From the NCBI GenBank assembly GCA_964640665.1, contig CAZXHT010000019.1, positions 1-64,000 on the forward strand: DNA of 64,000 nt. Reading direction: 5' to 3'. Below the pieces are notes generated by a model, which saw only the letters and a list, made by a program, of their open reading frames with translations, was not told where the DNA came from and ran no database searches. The translations under genes were made by a program, and so were the position numbers. The DNA is from DATKYQ01 sp964640665 (GTDB taxonomy: Bacteria > Myxococcota > B64-G9). Shown here piece by piece: positions 42,735-51,446 of the stretch (its first letter is position 1; every line of letters starts with the position of its first letter).

Positions 42735-43637
42735 CTCGACAAGCCAGCTTTCTTCCTTTTGGCGTTGCGCCTTGTGCAGATCGTTTACCTTCCAGAGCAT
42801 GTCCTGGCCGGTCTTGATCTCGGGGTGCGGGTAGGATACCAGGGCGGCGCTCATGTTGACGGTTGTAATGTTCTTGTTACCGGTAACACTGGTCAGAGAT
42901 TCGCGGATTCTCTCGACTGCCCGGCGTGCGCCCCCTGAGGCTGTCTCCGGCAACAGCAACAGGAACTCGTCGTTGTCCAGGCGGTAGATACGATCGACCG
43001 AGCGCAGTGTTTTCTGTAAAACGGTGACCAGCGCGCCAATCAAAGAAGCAGCCTTTTTACTGCCCTGCTCGTCGAAAATACTGTCGTAATCGGTGAGGCT
43101 GAAAAGCACGCAAGCCAGCGAGTGTTCGTAACGCTGGGCCCGACGGAACTCGTACTCGAGGCCGCTGCGTAGTTGACGATAGCCGCCGATTCGTCCGGGG
43201 GTGTCGATCTCTCCCAGCTTGACCAGCTTTTCATGGGCCTCCTTGAGTTGCCGCCTGTATAACCTGGCTTCCAGCACAGTCCGGATGCGTTGTTGCAACT
43301 CGAACAGGCGAAAGGGCTTTGTCACGTAGTCGTCGGCTCCAAGTTCGAGGCCGCGCATCTTGCTGTCGATGTCATCCAGGGCCGTGACGATGATGATCGG
43401 CAGATCGGAATACTCTTCCCCTGAGCGCAACTCACGGCAGACGTCGAAGCCGTTCTTGCCGCCCATCATGATATCGAGCAGCATCAGATCGGGCGACTCC
43501 GAGCGGGTAAGATCGAGCGCCTCGTTGCCGTCATGTGCCTCGACGACACGGTAGCCGGACGTCTCGCAAAGCTCACGCATTAAAGTGACGTTGAACTTGT
43601 CATCGTCGACAACCAGTATCTTTTCTTTCTCGGTCAT
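42729..43637 (-). CDS. Response regulator with degenerate GGDEF domain
   Basis: 302 residues. The receiver domain (1-120) has D11-D12, phospho-acceptor D55 in LMLLDIMMGG, and T/K in VTALD and VTKPF. The C-terminal half follows the diguanylate-cyclase fold (FRRAQRYEHSLACVLFSL, DRIYRLDNDEFLLLLPET), but the GG(D/E)EF signature reads L-D-N-D-E-F, so c-di-GMP synthesis is unlikely. It may bind GTP or act as an effector. The window has four PilZ-type proteins, so a link to c-di-GMP signalling is plausible. ATG 43637. It follows dnaB, separated by a terminator, and no kinase is adjacent. Confidence 0.85.
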   Translation of the reverse strand: MTEKEKILVVDDDKFNVTLMRELCETSGYRVVEAHDGNEALDLTRSESPDLMLLDIMMGGKNGFDVCRELRSGEEYSDLPIIIVTALDDIDSKMRGLELGADDYVTKPFRLFELQQRIRTVLEARLYRRQLKEAHEKLVKLGEIDTPGRIGGYRQLRSGLEYEFRRAQRYEHSLACVLFSLTDYDSIFDEQGSKKAASLIGALVTVLQKTLRSVDRIYRLDNDEFLLLLPETASGGARRAVERIRESLTSVTGNKNITTVNMSAALVSYPHPEIKTGQDMLWKVNDLHKAQRQKEESWLVEL

Positions 43638-43695
43638 TTTACCTCATATAACACAGCGCGGCTCCGCCGCAAAATCAATGACCCGCGCAGTGCTC

Positions 43696-43721
43696 AAAAA
43701 TCTTCGCGGGCCGCGAAGATT
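43696..43721 (-). terminator. Rho-independent terminator after dnaB
   Basis: A perfect 10-bp inverted repeat (AATCTTCGCG, 43699-43708, with CGCGAAGATT, 43712-43721) and a 3-base loop, followed on the minus strand by five T (43700-43696). It lies 23 bp after the dnaB stop, closing the ispE-to-dnaB operon. Confidence 0.8.
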
Positions 43722-43743
43722 ATCGGTGTCAGTAGTACAATCA

Positions 43744-45099
43744 TCAGTCCCTGTCGCGCGCCAGGTTCTCGAAACGCGTATACTCCGGAAAGAACTTGAG
43801 CCTGATCTTGCCGATGGGCCCGTTGCGCTGCTTGCCGATGATTATCTCGGCGATACCCTTGTCGGGGGTGCCCTCGTTGTAGACCTCGTCGCGGTAGATG
43901 AAGATGATCACATCCGCGTCCTGTTCGATGGCGCCGGACTCGCGCAGGTCGGACATCTGCGGGCGCTTGGACTCGCGTGACTCTGGCTTGCGGCTGAGTT
44001 GGCTCAGGGCTACTACGGGAAGGTCCAGTTCCTTGGCCAGCGCCTTCAACGAACGAGAGATCTCCGAGATCTCTCTCTCGCGGCTCTCGACCCGGCCGCC
44101 GACTGTGCCCAACTGGAGGTAATCGACCATGATCATTCCCAGCTTCTTGTCTTGCTTGGCGAGATCCGCCTGCAGGCGCCTGGCCTTGGCGCGCATCTCC
44201 ATCACCCGGATGCCGGGTGTGTCGTCGATGTAGAGTTCGGCCTCGCTGAGCAGGCCGGCCGCCCGGGCCAGCCGGCCCCAGTCGCTGTCGGTCAGGTGGC
44301 CCGTACGCACCTGCTTGAAGTCCACTCGCGCCTCGGTGCTGAGCATGCGCATGGTCAAGGACTGTCGGCTCATCTCGAGCGAGAAGAACAACGTTGGGGT
44401 CTCGGCGCGATGAGCGGCGTACTGGGCCATGTTCATTGCCAGGCTGGTCTTGCCCATCGAAGGCCTTCCGGCGACGATGATCAAATCGGCCTTCTGGAAT
44501 CCCGACGTCATGTCGTCCAGGTCGCGATAGCCCGAGGGAACCCCGGTGAATTGGCCCTTCTCCTGGTAGAGCCGATCGATGGTGTCGAAACTCTCGCGCA
44601 CGAGATCCTTGAGCGGAACGACTCCGGCCAGGCGGCGCTGCTGCGAGACGTTGAAAATAAGCTGTTCCGCGCGATCGAGATAGTCGGAGACTTCGTCACT
44701 GTCCTCGATGCCGGCCTGCAGGATCTCGGTGGCCGCGCTGATCAGCCGCCGCGCGACGGCCTTGTCGCGGACAATCTTGGCATAGTGCGCGACGTTGCCC
44801 AGGCTGGGTACCGCGTCAGTCAGGGAAGCCAGGTAAGATGCTCCACCGACCTGGTCGATTTCATTCCGTGACCTGAGCCGATCCTCCAGGGTGAGGTAAT
44901 CGATTGCCTCTCCCTTTTGCGCCATTTCTTTCATGGCAGTGAAAATCTTGCGGTTTGCCTCGCGGTAGAAATCACCCTCCTGGACCATATCCAGGATCTG
45001 ATCGAGCACAGCGTTGTCCAGCAGCACCGCCCCCAGCACGGATCTCTCGGCCACGATATTCTGGGGAGGCTTTTTTGCCGCTGCGGCCTGGCTTTCCAT
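43744..45099 (-). CDS. dnaB: Replicative DNA helicase DnaB
   Basis: 451 residues. N-terminal domain (NIVAERSVLGAVLLDN), linker, then the RecA-like motor with Walker A GRPSMGKTSLAMNMA, LFFSLEMSRQSL, MIMVDYLQLG (Walker B), LSQLSRKPE and a final IGKQRNGPIG. It unwinds DNA at the replication fork as a hexamer. TTG at 45129 is open in frame, but ATG 45099 has GAGGGGG just upstream and the family's usual length. The operon order rpsF-rpsR-rplI-dnaB is widely conserved. Confidence 0.96.
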   Translation of the reverse strand: MESQAAAAKKPPQNIVAERSVLGAVLLDNAVLDQILDMVQEGDFYREANRKIFTAMKEMAQKGEAIDYLTLEDRLRSRNEIDQVGGASYLASLTDAVPSLGNVAHYAKIVRDKAVARRLISAATEILQAGIEDSDEVSDYLDRAEQLIFNVSQQRRLAGVVPLKDLVRESFDTIDRLYQEKGQFTGVPSGYRDLDDMTSGFQKADLIIVAGRPSMGKTSLAMNMAQYAAHRAETPTLFFSLEMSRQSLTMRMLSTEARVDFKQVRTGHLTDSDWGRLARAAGLLSEAELYIDDTPGIRVMEMRAKARRLQADLAKQDKKLGMIMVDYLQLGTVGGRVESREREISEISRSLKALAKELDLPVVALSQLSRKPESRESKRPQMSDLRESGAIEQDADVIIFIYRDEVYNEGTPDKGIAEIIIGKQRNGPIGKIRLKFFPEYTRFENLARDRD

Positions 45100-45136
45100 G
45101 TCCCCCTCGACTGACGGGACGGGTGTCAAGGCATGC

Positions 45137-45580
45137 TTACTTGGCCACTACCCAGACCTTGAGTTTGCCCGTGACCTCGGAGTGCAGGCGCACGTCCACT
45201 GTATACACGCCGAGGCTCCTGATGGGCGCCTCGAGCATGATCCGCTTGCGGGAGAGTTGTATACCCTCCTGGGCCAGGGCCTCTTCGATGTCCTTGGAGG
45301 TCACCGAGCCGAATAGCTTGTCCTGTTCTCCCACCAGCATCGGAATGGTGCAGGAGACGCCCTCGATCTGCTTGGACAGATCCTGCGCCTCGCTTCGAAC
45401 TCTGATGTGGCTGGCTTCGATGATGCGTTTCTGGTGCTCGAACTGGTGGATGTTCTTGGTGTTTGCCCGCATGGCCAGGTGTTTTGGGATCAAAAAGTTC
45501 CTGGCATACCCATCCTTGACAGTCACCAGGTCTCCAACCGAACCGAGTTCGGGCACATCTTCGCTCAGAATGACTTTCAT
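45137..45580 (-). CDS. rplI: 50S ribosomal protein L9
   Basis: 147 residues: MKVILSEDVPELGSVGDLV, then GYARNFLIPKHLA, the hallmark of the L9 N-terminal domain, a long connecting helix and the C-terminal domain ending LKVWVVAK. It binds 23S rRNA near the L1 stalk. It lies 28 bp after rpsR and 37 bp before dnaB on the same strand, in the standard order. Confidence 0.97.
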   Translation of the reverse strand: MKVILSEDVPELGSVGDLVTVKDGYARNFLIPKHLAMRANTKNIHQFEHQKRIIEASHIRVRSEAQDLSKQIEGVSCTIPMLVGEQDKLFGSVTSKDIEEALAQEGIQLSRKRIMLEAPIRSLGVYTVDVRLHSEVTGKLKVWVVAK

Positions 45581-45608
45581 ATCTTTTTCTCCGTTGCTTG
45601 CCCGATCG

Positions 45609-45866
45609 TCAGATGGTCGAGGTACTGTACGGCAGTAAAGCGATCTGCCTGGCCCGCTTTATAGCCATGGAAACCTGCCGCTGGTGATGGGCGCAGTTGC
45701 CCGATATGCGCCGCGGAATGATCTTGCCCCGCTCGGTAATAAAGAACTTCAAGCTGCCGGCGTCGCGAAAATCAACAATGAGGGATTTATCGGCGCAGAA
45801 ACGGCAAACCTTCCTCCTGGGAATAGGCCGACGTCTTCTGCTTTTCTTGTCTTGGGGCGGGCGCAT
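45609..45866 (-). CDS. rpsR: 30S ribosomal protein S18
   Basis: 85 residues with a basic start (RRRRPIPRRK), CRFC, then DFRDAGSLKFFITERGKIIPRRISG and AHHQRQVSMAIKRARQIALLPY, the core S18 signature. It binds S6 on the 16S platform. ATG 45866 has AGGAGG at 7-8 bases. It follows rpsF by 3 bp. Confidence 0.97.
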   Translation of the reverse strand: MRPPQDKKSRRRRPIPRRKVCRFCADKSLIVDFRDAGSLKFFITERGKIIPRRISGNCAHHQRQVSMAIKRARQIALLPYSTSTI

Positions 45867-45869
45867 GGT

Positions 45870-46412
45870 TTATTCCTCCTCCGTGTGCGGATCTGTTGGG
45901 ACTGTTTTTACGGAATCCGGCGTCGTGGACGCGACTTCCTTGACCGCGTTCTCCGCGCTTGACTCGGAGGCGGCCCTTTCTTTCTCTGCGGTCCTGGCAG
46001 CGGAAGCGATTTCTTCGGCTGCGGCCCTGGCGGCTCGCTCTTCTCGACGCTTTGCTTCGATGGCCTCCTCGACCCTGTTTTCCGCCGCTTGCTCCTCCAT
46101 GCGCTTTTCCACGTCGACCCTGTCGCTGATCATGATGGTCTGATACTTCAGGACCGGATCGAAGATCTTCAGGTTGCGCTCGAATTCCTTGATCGTTACC
46201 GGTTCCGAAAGGTACTTGAGCGAGACGTAGATGCCCTTGGGTTGTTTGTTAATCTCGTAGGCGAGCTTCTTTTTCCCCCACACGCTGTGTTTGAGGATCT
46301 TGGCGCCCTCGCGATCGAGAACGGCGGAGATCTTCTCACCGACCTTGGCCTCTTCTTCGTCGGCCAGGTCGGGCCGCAAGATGTAAATGGTTTCGTACTC
46401 TCTGAGTAACAT
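45870..46412 (-). CDS. rpsF: 30S ribosomal protein S6 with long acidic/Ala-rich tail
   Basis: 180 residues. The S6 fold fills about 1-105 (YETIYILRPDL, KISAVLDREGAKILKH, WGKKKLAYEINKQPKGIYV). The remaining 75 residues are Glu/Ala-rich (EEAIEAKRREERAARAAAEEI) and unusually long compared with the roughly 95-130-residue family norm. It pairs with S18. ATG 46412 has AGGAGG at 5 bases, and a GC-rich hairpin lies upstream (46442-46463). Confidence 0.95.
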   Translation of the reverse strand: MLLREYETIYILRPDLADEEEAKVGEKISAVLDREGAKILKHSVWGKKKLAYEINKQPKGIYVSLKYLSEPVTIKEFERNLKIFDPVLKYQTIMISDRVDVEKRMEEQAAENRVEEAIEAKRREERAARAAAEEIASAARTAEKERAASESSAENAVKEVASTTPDSVKTVPTDPHTEEE

Positions 46413-46441
46413 TCCGACCTCCTCACGGGTTACAGCCCCCT

Positions 46442-46463
46442 GCCCCGGCTATGTCCCCGGGGC
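46442..46463 (-). promoter_or_regulatory. Hairpin in the rpsF leader, possible S6/S18 autoregulatory site
   Basis: GCCCCGG pairs with CCGGGGC (46442-46448 and 46457-46463) around an 8-base loop, about 30 bases upstream of the rpsF start. S6-S18 leader motifs in bacteria are hairpins at this position with an exposed CCG, but I cannot match the full consensus here. There is no T-tract, so it is not an obvious terminator. Confidence 0.3.
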
Positions 46464-46501
46464 GTGGAGCAAGGAGCGTATCGAGCGCGGCACCAGCGGA
46501 A

Positions 46502-46720
46502 TTACTGTTGCCCGCCCAGCATTTCTTTTCGCTTCTCCCTTATCATCTGAACCAGCGCCGCCTGGGTCGAGCCGAGAACCAATCCGGCGATACCAGGAGC
46601 GATCCGACTCACATCCCCGGCGCCGATCAGATCCGCCAGGATCCAATAGAATAACTCGGACATGCCCCAGATGAGCATTCCGGTGACAAACCCGAATATA
46701 GCCATTCGCTTGAAATTCAC
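46502..46720 (-). CDS. Small two-helix membrane protein between pth and rpsF
   Basis: 72 residues: helix 1 (about 5-28, MAIFGFVTGMLIWGMSELFY), a glycine-containing turn and helix 2 (about 40-58), then a basic tail. It resembles small YybS- or DUF-type membrane proteins only in size and I do not recognise it. GTG start 46720 overlaps the pth stop (GTGA) with GAGGAA about 7 bases upstream, showing translational coupling. Its place inside the pth-rpsF operon suggests a conserved local gene. Confidence 0.7.
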   Translation of the reverse strand: MNFKRMAIFGFVTGMLIWGMSELFYWILADLIGAGDVSRIAPGIAGLVLGSTQAALVQMIREKRKEMLGGQQ

Positions 46721-47304
46721 TTTTTTTCCTCGCCTTGGTCGAAAGCGTTATAATTATCCATCGCCGTCGTCAGCCCGTCATGCAGCCAGCATTTTATTGC
46801 CCCAGACGCCCGTTCCAACGAGTCTTCAATCTTCTGAAGCTCGTCCGGTTCGAATGGCCGCAGGACGAAATCGGCGACCTCCTCATCGAGGCGCGGCCGG
46901 CCGATTCCCATGCGTATTCGCACGAAGCCTGCCTCGCCCAGTGACTCGATAATCGACACCAGGCCCTTATGCCCACCGTGTCCGCCACCCCGCCTTACCT
47001 GGATACGACCCAGCGGAAGATCGACGTCATCGTGAATCACGATCAGACGCTCCGGCGGAACCTTGAAGAAGCGAACCGCCGCGGCAACCGACTTTCCGCT
47101 CAGGTTCATGAAGGTCACAGGTTCCAGGAGCAACACCCGACAATCGACGATCGAGCCGCCGCCCGTCCTTGCAAAAAAGCGTTCACGATCAAGCGAGATC
47201 GCGTGCTGCTCGGCCAGGAGATCCACGACCTGGAAACCTGCATTGTGCCGCGTACGATCGTATTTTCGGCCGGGATTTCCCAGGCCCGCAATGACAAAGA
47301 GCAT
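46717..47304 (-). CDS. pth: Peptidyl-tRNA hydrolase
   Basis: 195 residues: FVIAGLGNPGRKYDRTRHNAG with the catalytic His, PVTFMNLSGKSV, VIHDDVDLPLG and GGGHGGHKGLVSI. It releases peptides from dropped-off peptidyl-tRNA. ATG 47304 is chosen because the open frame upstream lies inside rplY and the family starts here. It lies 4 bp after rplY. Confidence 0.96.
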   Translation of the reverse strand: MLFVIAGLGNPGRKYDRTRHNAGFQVVDLLAEQHAISLDRERFFARTGGGSIVDCRVLLLEPVTFMNLSGKSVAAAVRFFKVPPERLIVIHDDVDLPLGRIQVRRGGGHGGHKGLVSIIESLGEAGFVRIRMGIGRPRLDEEVADFVLRPFEPDELQKIEDSLERASGAIKCWLHDGLTTAMDNYNAFDQGEEKK

Positions 47305-47308
47305 TCTG

Positions 47309-48031
47309 CTACTTCTTGGTGTCCTTCTTTTTCCCGCCTTCCGCGCCCGCCTTGCCGGCAGGCTCTTTCTTGTCTTCTCCCTCCTTTGGGGTGCCCTCGG
47401 AAGCCTCGCCCTCGGCGGCCTCGCCCTCGGCAGGAGCACCCTCGACGGCGGCCTCCTCGGCCGGGGCCTCTTCTTTCTCCTCCGTCGGAGCGACTATCGC
47501 ACAGATTGAGTAGTTGCGATCGTAGATCGCCTTGACTCCCGCAGGCAGGTCGATGTCCTCCGCGTGGATCGACTGTCCGACGAGAAGTTCAGAAACGTCG
47601 ATCTCGACTTTGTCGGGGATCTGCGCCGGTAAGGATTCGATGCGGATTGAACGGCGGCTGAACTGCAGTACGCCGCCCAGCTTGACACCCTCTGGTTTTC
47701 CGGACAGGAAGACAGGAACGTTACGGGTCAACGGCTTGTCGGGGTCGACGTGGATGAAATCCACGTGCAGGAGGTTCCTTTCAACGGGGTGTTTTTGAAA
47801 GTCCTGGACGAAGACGGTTCGATCTTCGGCTCCCTCCAGCTTGATCAGCGAGTTCAAGCCACGCGGGCCGCGCAAGATCTCGATAAGCTCATCCGGATCG
47901 AGCGAAACAGGCAGGGGTTGCTTGTTATGGCCGTAACAAACGGCCGGGATGCGACCCTGGTTGCGCAGCTTGGACGCCGACCCCTTGCCCATGGTCTTTC
48001 TCTGTTCGACTTTCAGTACGGGGATGTCCAT
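47309..48031 (-). CDS. rplY: 50S ribosomal protein L25 / general stress protein Ctc
   Basis: 240 residues. The L25 beta-barrel (KGSASKLRNQGRIPAVCYG, HVDFIHVD) and the TL5/Ctc C-terminal domain (IEVDVSELLVGQSIHAEDIDLPAGV-type sequence) are present. The last 50 residues are a Glu/Ala/Gly-rich tail ending in lysines. It binds 5S rRNA. ATG 48031 is preferred over 48034 because GGAGG then has 5-base spacing. Confidence 0.95.
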   Translation of the reverse strand: MDIPVLKVEQRKTMGKGSASKLRNQGRIPAVCYGHNKQPLPVSLDPDELIEILRGPRGLNSLIKLEGAEDRTVFVQDFQKHPVERNLLHVDFIHVDPDKPLTRNVPVFLSGKPEGVKLGGVLQFSRRSIRIESLPAQIPDKVEIDVSELLVGQSIHAEDIDLPAGVKAIYDRNYSICAIVAPTEEKEEAPAEEAAVEGAPAEGEAAEGEASEGTPKEGEDKKEPAGKAGAEGGKKKDTKK

Positions 48032-48058
48032 CATTTCCTCCGGTAGCTTTAGGCTTTC

Positions 48059-49006
48059 TTAGACAAACAAGGCACTCACGGAATCCTGCAAGTGAATGCG
48101 CCGGATGACCTCGCCCAGAAGCGGCGCGACCGTCAGGACTCTGATTTTCTTACAACGCCGAGCGTTTTCATGTAGCGGGATTGTGTCGGTAACCACCAAC
48201 TCCTCCAGGGGGGATTTTTCGATTCGCTCGATCGCCGGCCCCGACAGCACTGAATGCACGGAGTATGCCACCACCTTTTTGGCGCCGCGATCCATGAGTA
48301 CCTTGGCCCCCTGGGTCAGGGTACCGGCGGTGTCGACCATGTCATCTAGCAGGATGGCGTCACAGCCTTCGACCTCACCAATCAGGTTCACCACATGGGA
48401 GACGTTCGGCGCGCTGCGGCGCTTGTCAATGATGGCCAGCGTTGATTTCAGGCGTTTCGAATATGCCCGGGCGCGCTCCGTTCCGCCTGCGTCCGGCGAG
48501 ACGATGACCGGGGGCGTCTCGAACTGCTGCTTGATGTCTTCGAGAAAGACCGGCGCGGCATAGAGGTGGTCGAAGGGAATGTTGAAGAACCCCTGGATCT
48601 GTCCGGCATGCAGGTCGATGGAAACCACCCGGTTGGCGCCGCCCGCGGTAAGCATGTCGGCGACCAGTTTGGCGGTGATCGGAGTACGCGGGGCCACCTT
48701 GCGGTCTTGGCGCCCGTAGCCGTAGTAGGGAATGACGGCGATAATCTGTCCGGCCGAGGAACGGCGCAGAGCGTCCATGATCACCATCATTTCCATGACG
48801 TGATGATTGACCGGATTACAGGTGGACTGCACCACGAAACAGTCCTTGCCGCGAACATTCTCGCCGATCTCCACCATCGTTTCGCCGTCCGAGAACTTGC
48901 CCACGTTGGCCTTGCCCTGGGCGGTGTTGAGGTAGCCGACGATCGCCTCCACCAGCCTGGCGTTGGAGTTGCCCGAGAATATCAGGGGCGCATCTTCACG
49001 GTACAC
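48059..49006 (-). CDS. prs: Ribose-phosphate pyrophosphokinase
   Basis: 315 residues: FSDGETMVEIGENVRGKD, DRKVAPRTPITAKLVADM, DLHAGQIQGFF, the PRPP loop DDMVDTAGTL and a final HLQDSVSALF. It makes PRPP from ribose-5-phosphate and ATP for purines, pyrimidines, histidine and NAD. The start is GTG 49006 with GAGGAAGG about six bases upstream. It stands between spoVG and rplY. Confidence 0.96.
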   Translation of the reverse strand: MYREDAPLIFSGNSNARLVEAIVGYLNTAQGKANVGKFSDGETMVEIGENVRGKDCFVVQSTCNPVNHHVMEMMVIMDALRRSSAGQIIAVIPYYGYGRQDRKVAPRTPITAKLVADMLTAGGANRVVSIDLHAGQIQGFFNIPFDHLYAAPVFLEDIKQQFETPPVIVSPDAGGTERARAYSKRLKSTLAIIDKRRSAPNVSHVVNLIGEVEGCDAILLDDMVDTAGTLTQGAKVLMDRGAKKVVAYSVHSVLSGPAIERIEKSPLEELVVTDTIPLHENARRCKKIRVLTVAPLLGEVIRRIHLQDSVSALFV

Positions 49007-49087
49007 TGCGTGCCTTCCTCTCGGCCGCCCGGCTTTCCGCCGTCGGCCTTGACTGGGGTGATATTGAAACGGAAGCGGTTCGCTGTA

Positions 49088-49471
49088 TTATTCTCCCTGC
49101 GTGTCCGTGCCCGTGCCGTTATCTTCATCAGGCGGAGGATCGGGTTCGTCCGCCCCTTCAGTTGCTGCAGAACTGTCCAGCTTGCGATCGCCGACATCGG
49201 GAGGCGGAGCGCCGGTACGTTCCAGCTCGCCGCGATACTCGGCCAGCACGGCAGACTCTATCTTCTCACGGGTCTCGGTATTCAGGGGGTGGGCCGTGTC
49301 CTTGAACGTTCCGTCCTTACGCTTCTTGCTGGGCATGGCGACGAACAGACCGTTGTTCCCCTGGATGACCTTGAGGTCACGCACGACGAAGCAGCGGTCG
49401 AAGGTGATCGTCGCGTAGGCCTTCAGTTTCTCCTCGTTGACAGGGAATACCCTGACTTCCGTGATTTCCAT
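49088..49471 (-). CDS. spoVG: SpoVG-family regulator
   Basis: 127 residues. The SpoVG core (1-85) reads MEITEVRVFPVNEEKLKAY, then FVVRDLKVIQGNNGLFVAMPS, K-R and FKDTAHPLN. The rest is an acidic Asp/Pro/Gly tail. SpoVG proteins bind nucleic acid and regulate envelope or division genes; outside Firmicutes the role is unclear. ATG 49471 has GGGAGG at 5-6 bases. The ispE-spoVG-prs order is common in this group of bacteria. Confidence 0.95.
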   Translation of the reverse strand: MEITEVRVFPVNEEKLKAYATITFDRCFVVRDLKVIQGNNGLFVAMPSKKRKDGTFKDTAHPLNTETREKIESAVLAEYRGELERTGAPPPDVGDRKLDSSAATEGADEPDPPPDEDNGTGTDTQGE

Positions 49472-49522
49472 GTTGTACCTCCCGCGTCCCCCCGGGCTCA
49501 CTCGGGTGAGACTCAGGTCGTT

Positions 49523-50368
49523 TTAGCCCTTCGCCACGAGATAACGCCAATCGCGTTCCTTCTTGATCTTTTCTCTGACATCACAAGCTTCTTCTTCCGA
49601 AACGCTCAGACCGAAAACCGTAGGCCCGCTCCCAGACATCAGGGCGCCGACGGCACCGCCTCTAAGCATTTCATCGCAGACCCTCCGGATGACGGGCCTT
49701 ATCCGCTCGCCCACCGCCTGCAGATCGTTATGCAGCCGAGAAGCGAGCCCTGAAAGAGCCCCGTCCCGAACAAGGGCTGTATTCCTATCATCGTGCCTCT
49801 CCAATGTCAACGGGAATTTTAGACTTTCATAGACTTTTCGAGCAGACAGGCCGAAGGGAGCGCAGGCCAAAACGACCCAAAACACGGGCAGAGGCCCGGC
49901 CGGCTCCAACTCATGTCCGATGCCCCGGGCACGGCAGGGACCGCGGCGCAGGAAGAAGGGTACATCGGCCCCGAGTTCGCAAGCCAGCCGGTGGAGGCTC
50001 TTTGGCCCCAGGCCGCCGTGCGCCAGGCGATCGAGCCCCAGCAAGACGGCCGCTGCGTCCGAACTTCCGCCCCCCAAACCGGCCGCAATCGGAATCTCCT
50101 TGCGAATCAGCATGTTGAGGCCCATGTCGGCGCCGCTGGCCGCCAGGTACAGCTCGGCCGCCCGGTAGGCCAGGTTGGCCTTTCCCGAAAGCTCGGGGAA
50201 GCCGGGACAATCCACCGAGATTCCCCCGGGCCGCTGTTCGATGGTCACACTGTCGGCCAGCGAGATCCGGGTGATCAATGTGTCGATATCATGATACCCG
50301 TCGGGGCGGCGGCCGAGCACCCGCAGGTAAAGGTTGATCTTGGCCGGGGCTTTGAGAATCAGCGCCAT
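49523..50368 (-). CDS. ispE: 4-(cytidine 5'-diphospho)-2-C-methyl-D-erythritol kinase
   Basis: 281 residues of the GHMP kinase family: KAPAKINLYLRVLGRRPDGYH, then the ATP loop PIAAGLGGGSSDAAAVL and SGSGPTVFGL near the end. It catalyses a step of the MEP isoprenoid pathway. ATG 50368 is chosen because the family starts at MALILKAPAKINL. It is the first gene of the leftward operon, so the promoter should lie in 50369-50500, where GC content falls sharply. Confidence 0.95.
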   Translation of the reverse strand: MALILKAPAKINLYLRVLGRRPDGYHDIDTLITRISLADSVTIEQRPGGISVDCPGFPELSGKANLAYRAAELYLAASGADMGLNMLIRKEIPIAAGLGGGSSDAAAVLLGLDRLAHGGLGPKSLHRLACELGADVPFFLRRGPCRARGIGHELEPAGPLPVFWVVLACAPFGLSARKVYESLKFPLTLERHDDRNTALVRDGALSGLASRLHNDLQAVGERIRPVIRRVCDEMLRGGAVGALMSGSGPTVFGLSVSEEEACDVREKIKKERDWRYLVAKG

Positions 50369-50561
50369 GAATGGGATCATGCCGTAAACCGGCTGCAAAA
50401 TCCAGCGCGGATCTGGATTGCCCACTCTTTTAAAAGGGGAAAATCGCTTGGCTTGACGCAAAATTACTCGAAGACTACCATTTGACCATATTGATGAGCA
50501 TTTTTGATTAGAAACATCATGAACGGTGAATGGCAGAAATCTGCGAAGGAGATTTTTTCAA

Positions 50562-51362
50562 ATGGAAAGATCACTCATTGCGGGGAAATATGGCACGGAT
50601 AAGAACCAGGTTTACCTTGATAATTACGAGAGAGTATTTTCCGGCATAAGAAATGAAAAGATAACTATGCTTGAGTTGGGTATTTTCAAAGGGGAATCGT
50701 TATTATTATGGGAAGAGTACTTTATAAATGGCAAGATTGTCGGAATCGATAAAAACGAATCTGATACTACCAATATGAGCAATAGAATTTTTACATTTCA
50801 AGGAGATCAGCAAGACAAGGAATTTCTTGATTTCGTTGCAAGAGAGACTGCGCCAAATGGTTATGATGTCATCATTGATGATGCTTCTCATGTTGGAGAT
50901 GTCACAAAAACTTCTTTCTGGCATCTATTTGAAAAACACTTGAAGCCCGGCGGCATTTATGTGGTTGAGGACTGGCGAACGGGGTATTGGGATGCGTGGC
51001 TGGATGGTAAAAAATACAAAAACAGGCAAGAGGCTGAAAAAATAAGACCATTCGTTCATGAACTGGTTAGTAAATGCATGGCATTCGCCGAGAGTAGAAT
51101 TGAAGGTGGTCTAGTAAAACGAAAACTAATCTCCATCTTGGGAAGGGCAAAAAGAAAGAGCTACAAACGTCATTACCCAAGCCATGACTATGGGATGGTT
51201 GGTTTTATCAAGGAGTTGATAGACGAACTCGGTGTCGACATGATTACCAGTTCCGAGAGGGGAAGCACTGTGCCGCAGCGACAACCGAGATTCAAACGCA
51301 TGGAAATAGTACCGGGGCAAGTGTTTGTAATAAAAAATAATAGTCCTGATACAAACTGCTAG
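50562..51362 (+). CDS. AT-rich class I SAM-dependent methyltransferase
   Basis: 266 residues: motif I LELGIFKGESLLLW, motif II IVGIDKNES, then YDVIIDDASHVGDVTK and LKPGGIYVVEDW. This matches small-molecule or sugar O-methyltransferases with a metal-type D-D-A-S-H site. The gene is much richer in A+T than its neighbours (GATAATTACGAG, AAAATAATAG), pointing to recent transfer. ATG 50562 with GGAG about ten bases upstream. No other transferred gene is attached on either side. Confidence 0.8.
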   Translation: MERSLIAGKYGTDKNQVYLDNYERVFSGIRNEKITMLELGIFKGESLLLWEEYFINGKIVGIDKNESDTTNMSNRIFTFQGDQQDKEFLDFVARETAPNGYDVIIDDASHVGDVTKTSFWHLFEKHLKPGGIYVVEDWRTGYWDAWLDGKKYKNRQEAEKIRPFVHELVSKCMAFAESRIEGGLVKRKLISILGRAKRKSYKRHYPSHDYGMVGFIKELIDELGVDMITSSERGSTVPQRQPRFKRMEIVPGQVFVIKNNSPDTNC

Positions 51363-51446
51363 CTCACCGATCACGGTTGCCATTGGGTCCCGCAGGTGCG
51401 ATTATCCGGAAACTCGGCCTGGTTGCCGGAACATGCGAGGATCCGG

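Noticed and set aside
43744..45129. TTG 45129 as start of dnaB
   Set aside because: Rare start with no ribosome site; ATG 45099 has GAGGGGG and fits the family.
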